Of a stretch of DNA of 64,000 nucleotides, positions 62,873 to 64,000 are shown one piece after another. Within the stretch, counting starts at the first letter, position 1. Each line of letters opens with the position of its first letter. The stretch covers positions 62,001-126,000 of the forward strand of contig NZ_JAMWMR010000011.1 in NCBI RefSeq assembly GCF_023887685.1, written 5' to 3'. The position numbers and the translations under genes were made by a program. The DNA comes from Streptomyces macrolidinus. Its GTDB lineage: Bacteria > Actinomycetota > Actinomycetes > Streptomycetales > Streptomycetaceae. The notes under the pieces were generated by a model. It was given only the letters and a program-made list of their open reading frames with translations. It searched no databases and was not told the DNA's origin.

Positions 62873-64000
62873 TCAGAACGCGGCCTCGTCCAGCTCCATG
62901 AGGTCCAGGTCCACGCCCTGGGCGACCTTGCGGGCCAGGGTCACGCCGGGCAGGACGTTGGCCGCGAAGAACCTCGCCGCCGCGATCTTGCCGGTGTAGA
63001 AGGCCTGGTCCTTGGCCGAGGCGGTCTCCAGCTTCTCGGCGGCGATCGCGGCGCCCTTCAGCAGCAGGTAGCCGACGATCACGTCACCGGAGGCCATCAG
63101 CAGGCGGGTGGTGTTCAGGCCCACCTTGTAGATGTTCTTGACGTCCTGCTCGGTGGCCGCGAGGTCGGTCAGCATGAGGCCGACGATCGCCTCCAGCTCC
63201 GCGGCGGCCTTGGCCAGGTGCTCACGGGCGCCCGCGAGCTGCTCGCCGCCCGTGCCGAGCGCCAGGAACTCCTTGATGTCCTCGGCGACCGAGTTCAGCG
63301 CGGCGCCCTGGTTACGGACGATCTTCCGGAAGAAGAAGTCCTGGCCCTGGATCGCGGTCGTGCCCTCGTAGAGGGTGTCGATCTTGGCGTCGCGGATGTA
63401 CTGCTCGATCGGGTACTCCTGCAGGAAGCCGGAGCCACCGAAGGTCTGGAGCGACTGCGCGAGCTGCTCGTAGCCCTTCTCGGAGCCATAGCCCTTGACG
63501 ATCGGCAGGAGCAGGTCGTTGAGCGCGTGCTCGGCGGAAGCGTCCTCGCCGTTCGCCTCCTTGACCGCGATCGTGTCCTGGACGGAGGCGGTGTGGAGGA
63601 CGAGCGCGCGCATGCCCTCCGCGTACGCCTTCTGCGTCATCAGCGAGCGGCGCACGTCGGGGTGGTGCGTGATGGTGACCTTGGGCGCGGTCTTGTCCAT
63701 GAAGTTCGCCAGGTCGGGACCCTGGACGCGCTCCTTGGCGTACTCCAGCGCGTTCAGGTAGCCGGTGGACAGCGTGGAGATCGCCTTCGTGCCGACCATC
63801 ATGCGAGCGAACTCGATGATGCGGAACATCTGGCGGATGCCGTCGTGCTTGTCGCCGATCAGCCAGCCCTTGGCCGGGTGGCGGTCGCCGAAGGTCATCT
63901 CGCAGGTGTTGGAGGCCTTCAGGCCCATCTTGTGCTCGACGTTCGTGGCGTAGACGCCGTTGCGCTCGCCCAGCTCGCCGGTCTCGAAGTCGAAGAGGTA
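62873..64000 (-). CDS. Acyl-CoA dehydrogenase (N-terminus outside window)
   Basis: 376 C-terminal codons are visible and the frame is open to base 64000, so the start lies beyond the window. FAD-dependent alpha,beta-dehydrogenase of the large subgroup (about 600 residues, AcdB/DmdC-like with an extra C-terminal domain). Motifs: [75 protein letters not shown], where the Glu of LYEGT is the expected catalytic base region. C-terminal helical extension about 150 residues. Substrate chain not deducible. Confidence 0.94.
   Translation of the reverse strand, partial: YLFDFETGELGERNGVYATNVEHKMGLKASNTCEMTFGDRHPAKGWLIGDKHDGIRQMFRIIEFARMMVGTKAISTLSTGYLNALEYAKERVQGPDLANFMDKTAPKVTITHHPDVRRSLMTQKAYAEGMRALVLHTASVQDTIAVKEANGEDASAEHALNDLLLPIVKGYGSEKGYEQLAQSLQTFGGSGFLQEYPIEQYIRDAKIDTLYEGTTAIQGQDFFFRKIVRNQGAALNSVAEDIKEFLALGTGGEQLAGAREHLAKAAAELEAIVGLMLTDLAATEQDVKNIYKVGLNTTRLLMASGDVIVGYLLLKGAAIAAEKLETASAKDQAFYTGKIAAARFFAANVLPGVTLARKVAQGVDLDLMELDEAAF

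Overview
The window is about 64 kb of very GC-rich (roughly 70%) actinobacterial DNA and reads as a Streptomyces chromosome core segment. Evidence: GTG/TTG starts, 4-bp ATGA/GTGA gene overlaps, the gyrA-DUF3566-tRNA-ppiA-crgA-DUF881-pabA-pknB-pbpA-rodA-pstP-fhaB-fhaA order shared with Mycobacterium, tandem class E sortases, DLW-39 and DUF5324 proteins, mycothiol-type enzymes and two branched-chain 2-oxoacid dehydrogenase operons. gyrA at the left edge places the segment beside oriC. Two parS-like 16-mers and a cluster of DnaA boxes agree with that.

Layout. (1) 1-7.0 kb: gyrA (5' end cut off), DUF3566 membrane protein, tRNA-Ile, small conserved proteins, an XRE-type regulator with a palindromic operator, tRNA-Ala, DUF5324 protein. 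(2) 7.3-13.2 kb: cyclophilin, zinc-ribbon rhomboid, a DnaA-box cluster, crgA, DUF881 protein, a 53-aa membrane peptide, pabA and two class E sortases. (3) 13.3-21.4 kb, minus strand: the growth and division regulon pknB, pbpA, rodA, pstP, fhaB, fhaA. (4) 21.4-24.8 kb: tRNA-Leu followed by a small accessory-looking pair (XRE regulator and an unrecognised membrane protein with overlapping 3' ends), then a J-domain protein. (5) 24.9-36.0 kb: rhodanese, paaABCDE (phenylacetyl-CoA epoxidase), a DUF5819/HTTM pair, an rRNA/tRNA methyltransferase, paaN, a 3-hydroxyacyl-CoA dehydrogenase and its TetR regulator. (6) 36.1-40.2 kb: Lrp/AsnC regulator and the first bkdABC operon. (7) 40.3-47.6 kb: MobA-like and MoeA-like cofactor proteins, a parS site, a K+ channel and a divergent RCK protein, quinone oxidoreductase, a cell-surface protein, and Bpa (proteasome activator). 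(8) 47.7-55.4 kb: two divergent Ser/Thr kinases and the second bkdABC operon. (9) 55.5-64 kb: a K15-type DD-peptidase, GntR regulator with MFS transporter, a 181-bp inverted-repeat element, nitrilase-family hydrolase, a DinB-fold enzyme, a LURP-one protein, M18 aminopeptidase and an acyl-CoA dehydrogenase cut by the right edge.

How it fits together. Left third: envelope growth and division under phospho-signalling (PknB, PstP and FHA proteins act on PbpA/RodA; CrgA and sortases shape the surface). Middle: acyl-CoA catabolism (paa, bkd). The most interesting non-coding signal is a set of 14-bp palindromes fitting ACCGNNCGNNCGGT, recalled as the core of the Corynebacterium PaaR site. They lie in the paaA promoter, between paaN and the hydroxyacyl-CoA dehydrogenase, and, with one mismatch, upstream of bkdA. 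Each is accompanied 24-45 bp upstream, in gene orientation, by a TTNTCCACA (DnaA-box-like) element. The second is a pair of operators, TTCGCTACAGCGAA and TTAGCTACAGCTAA, at two different XRE regulators; they differ only by a symmetric base-pair swap.
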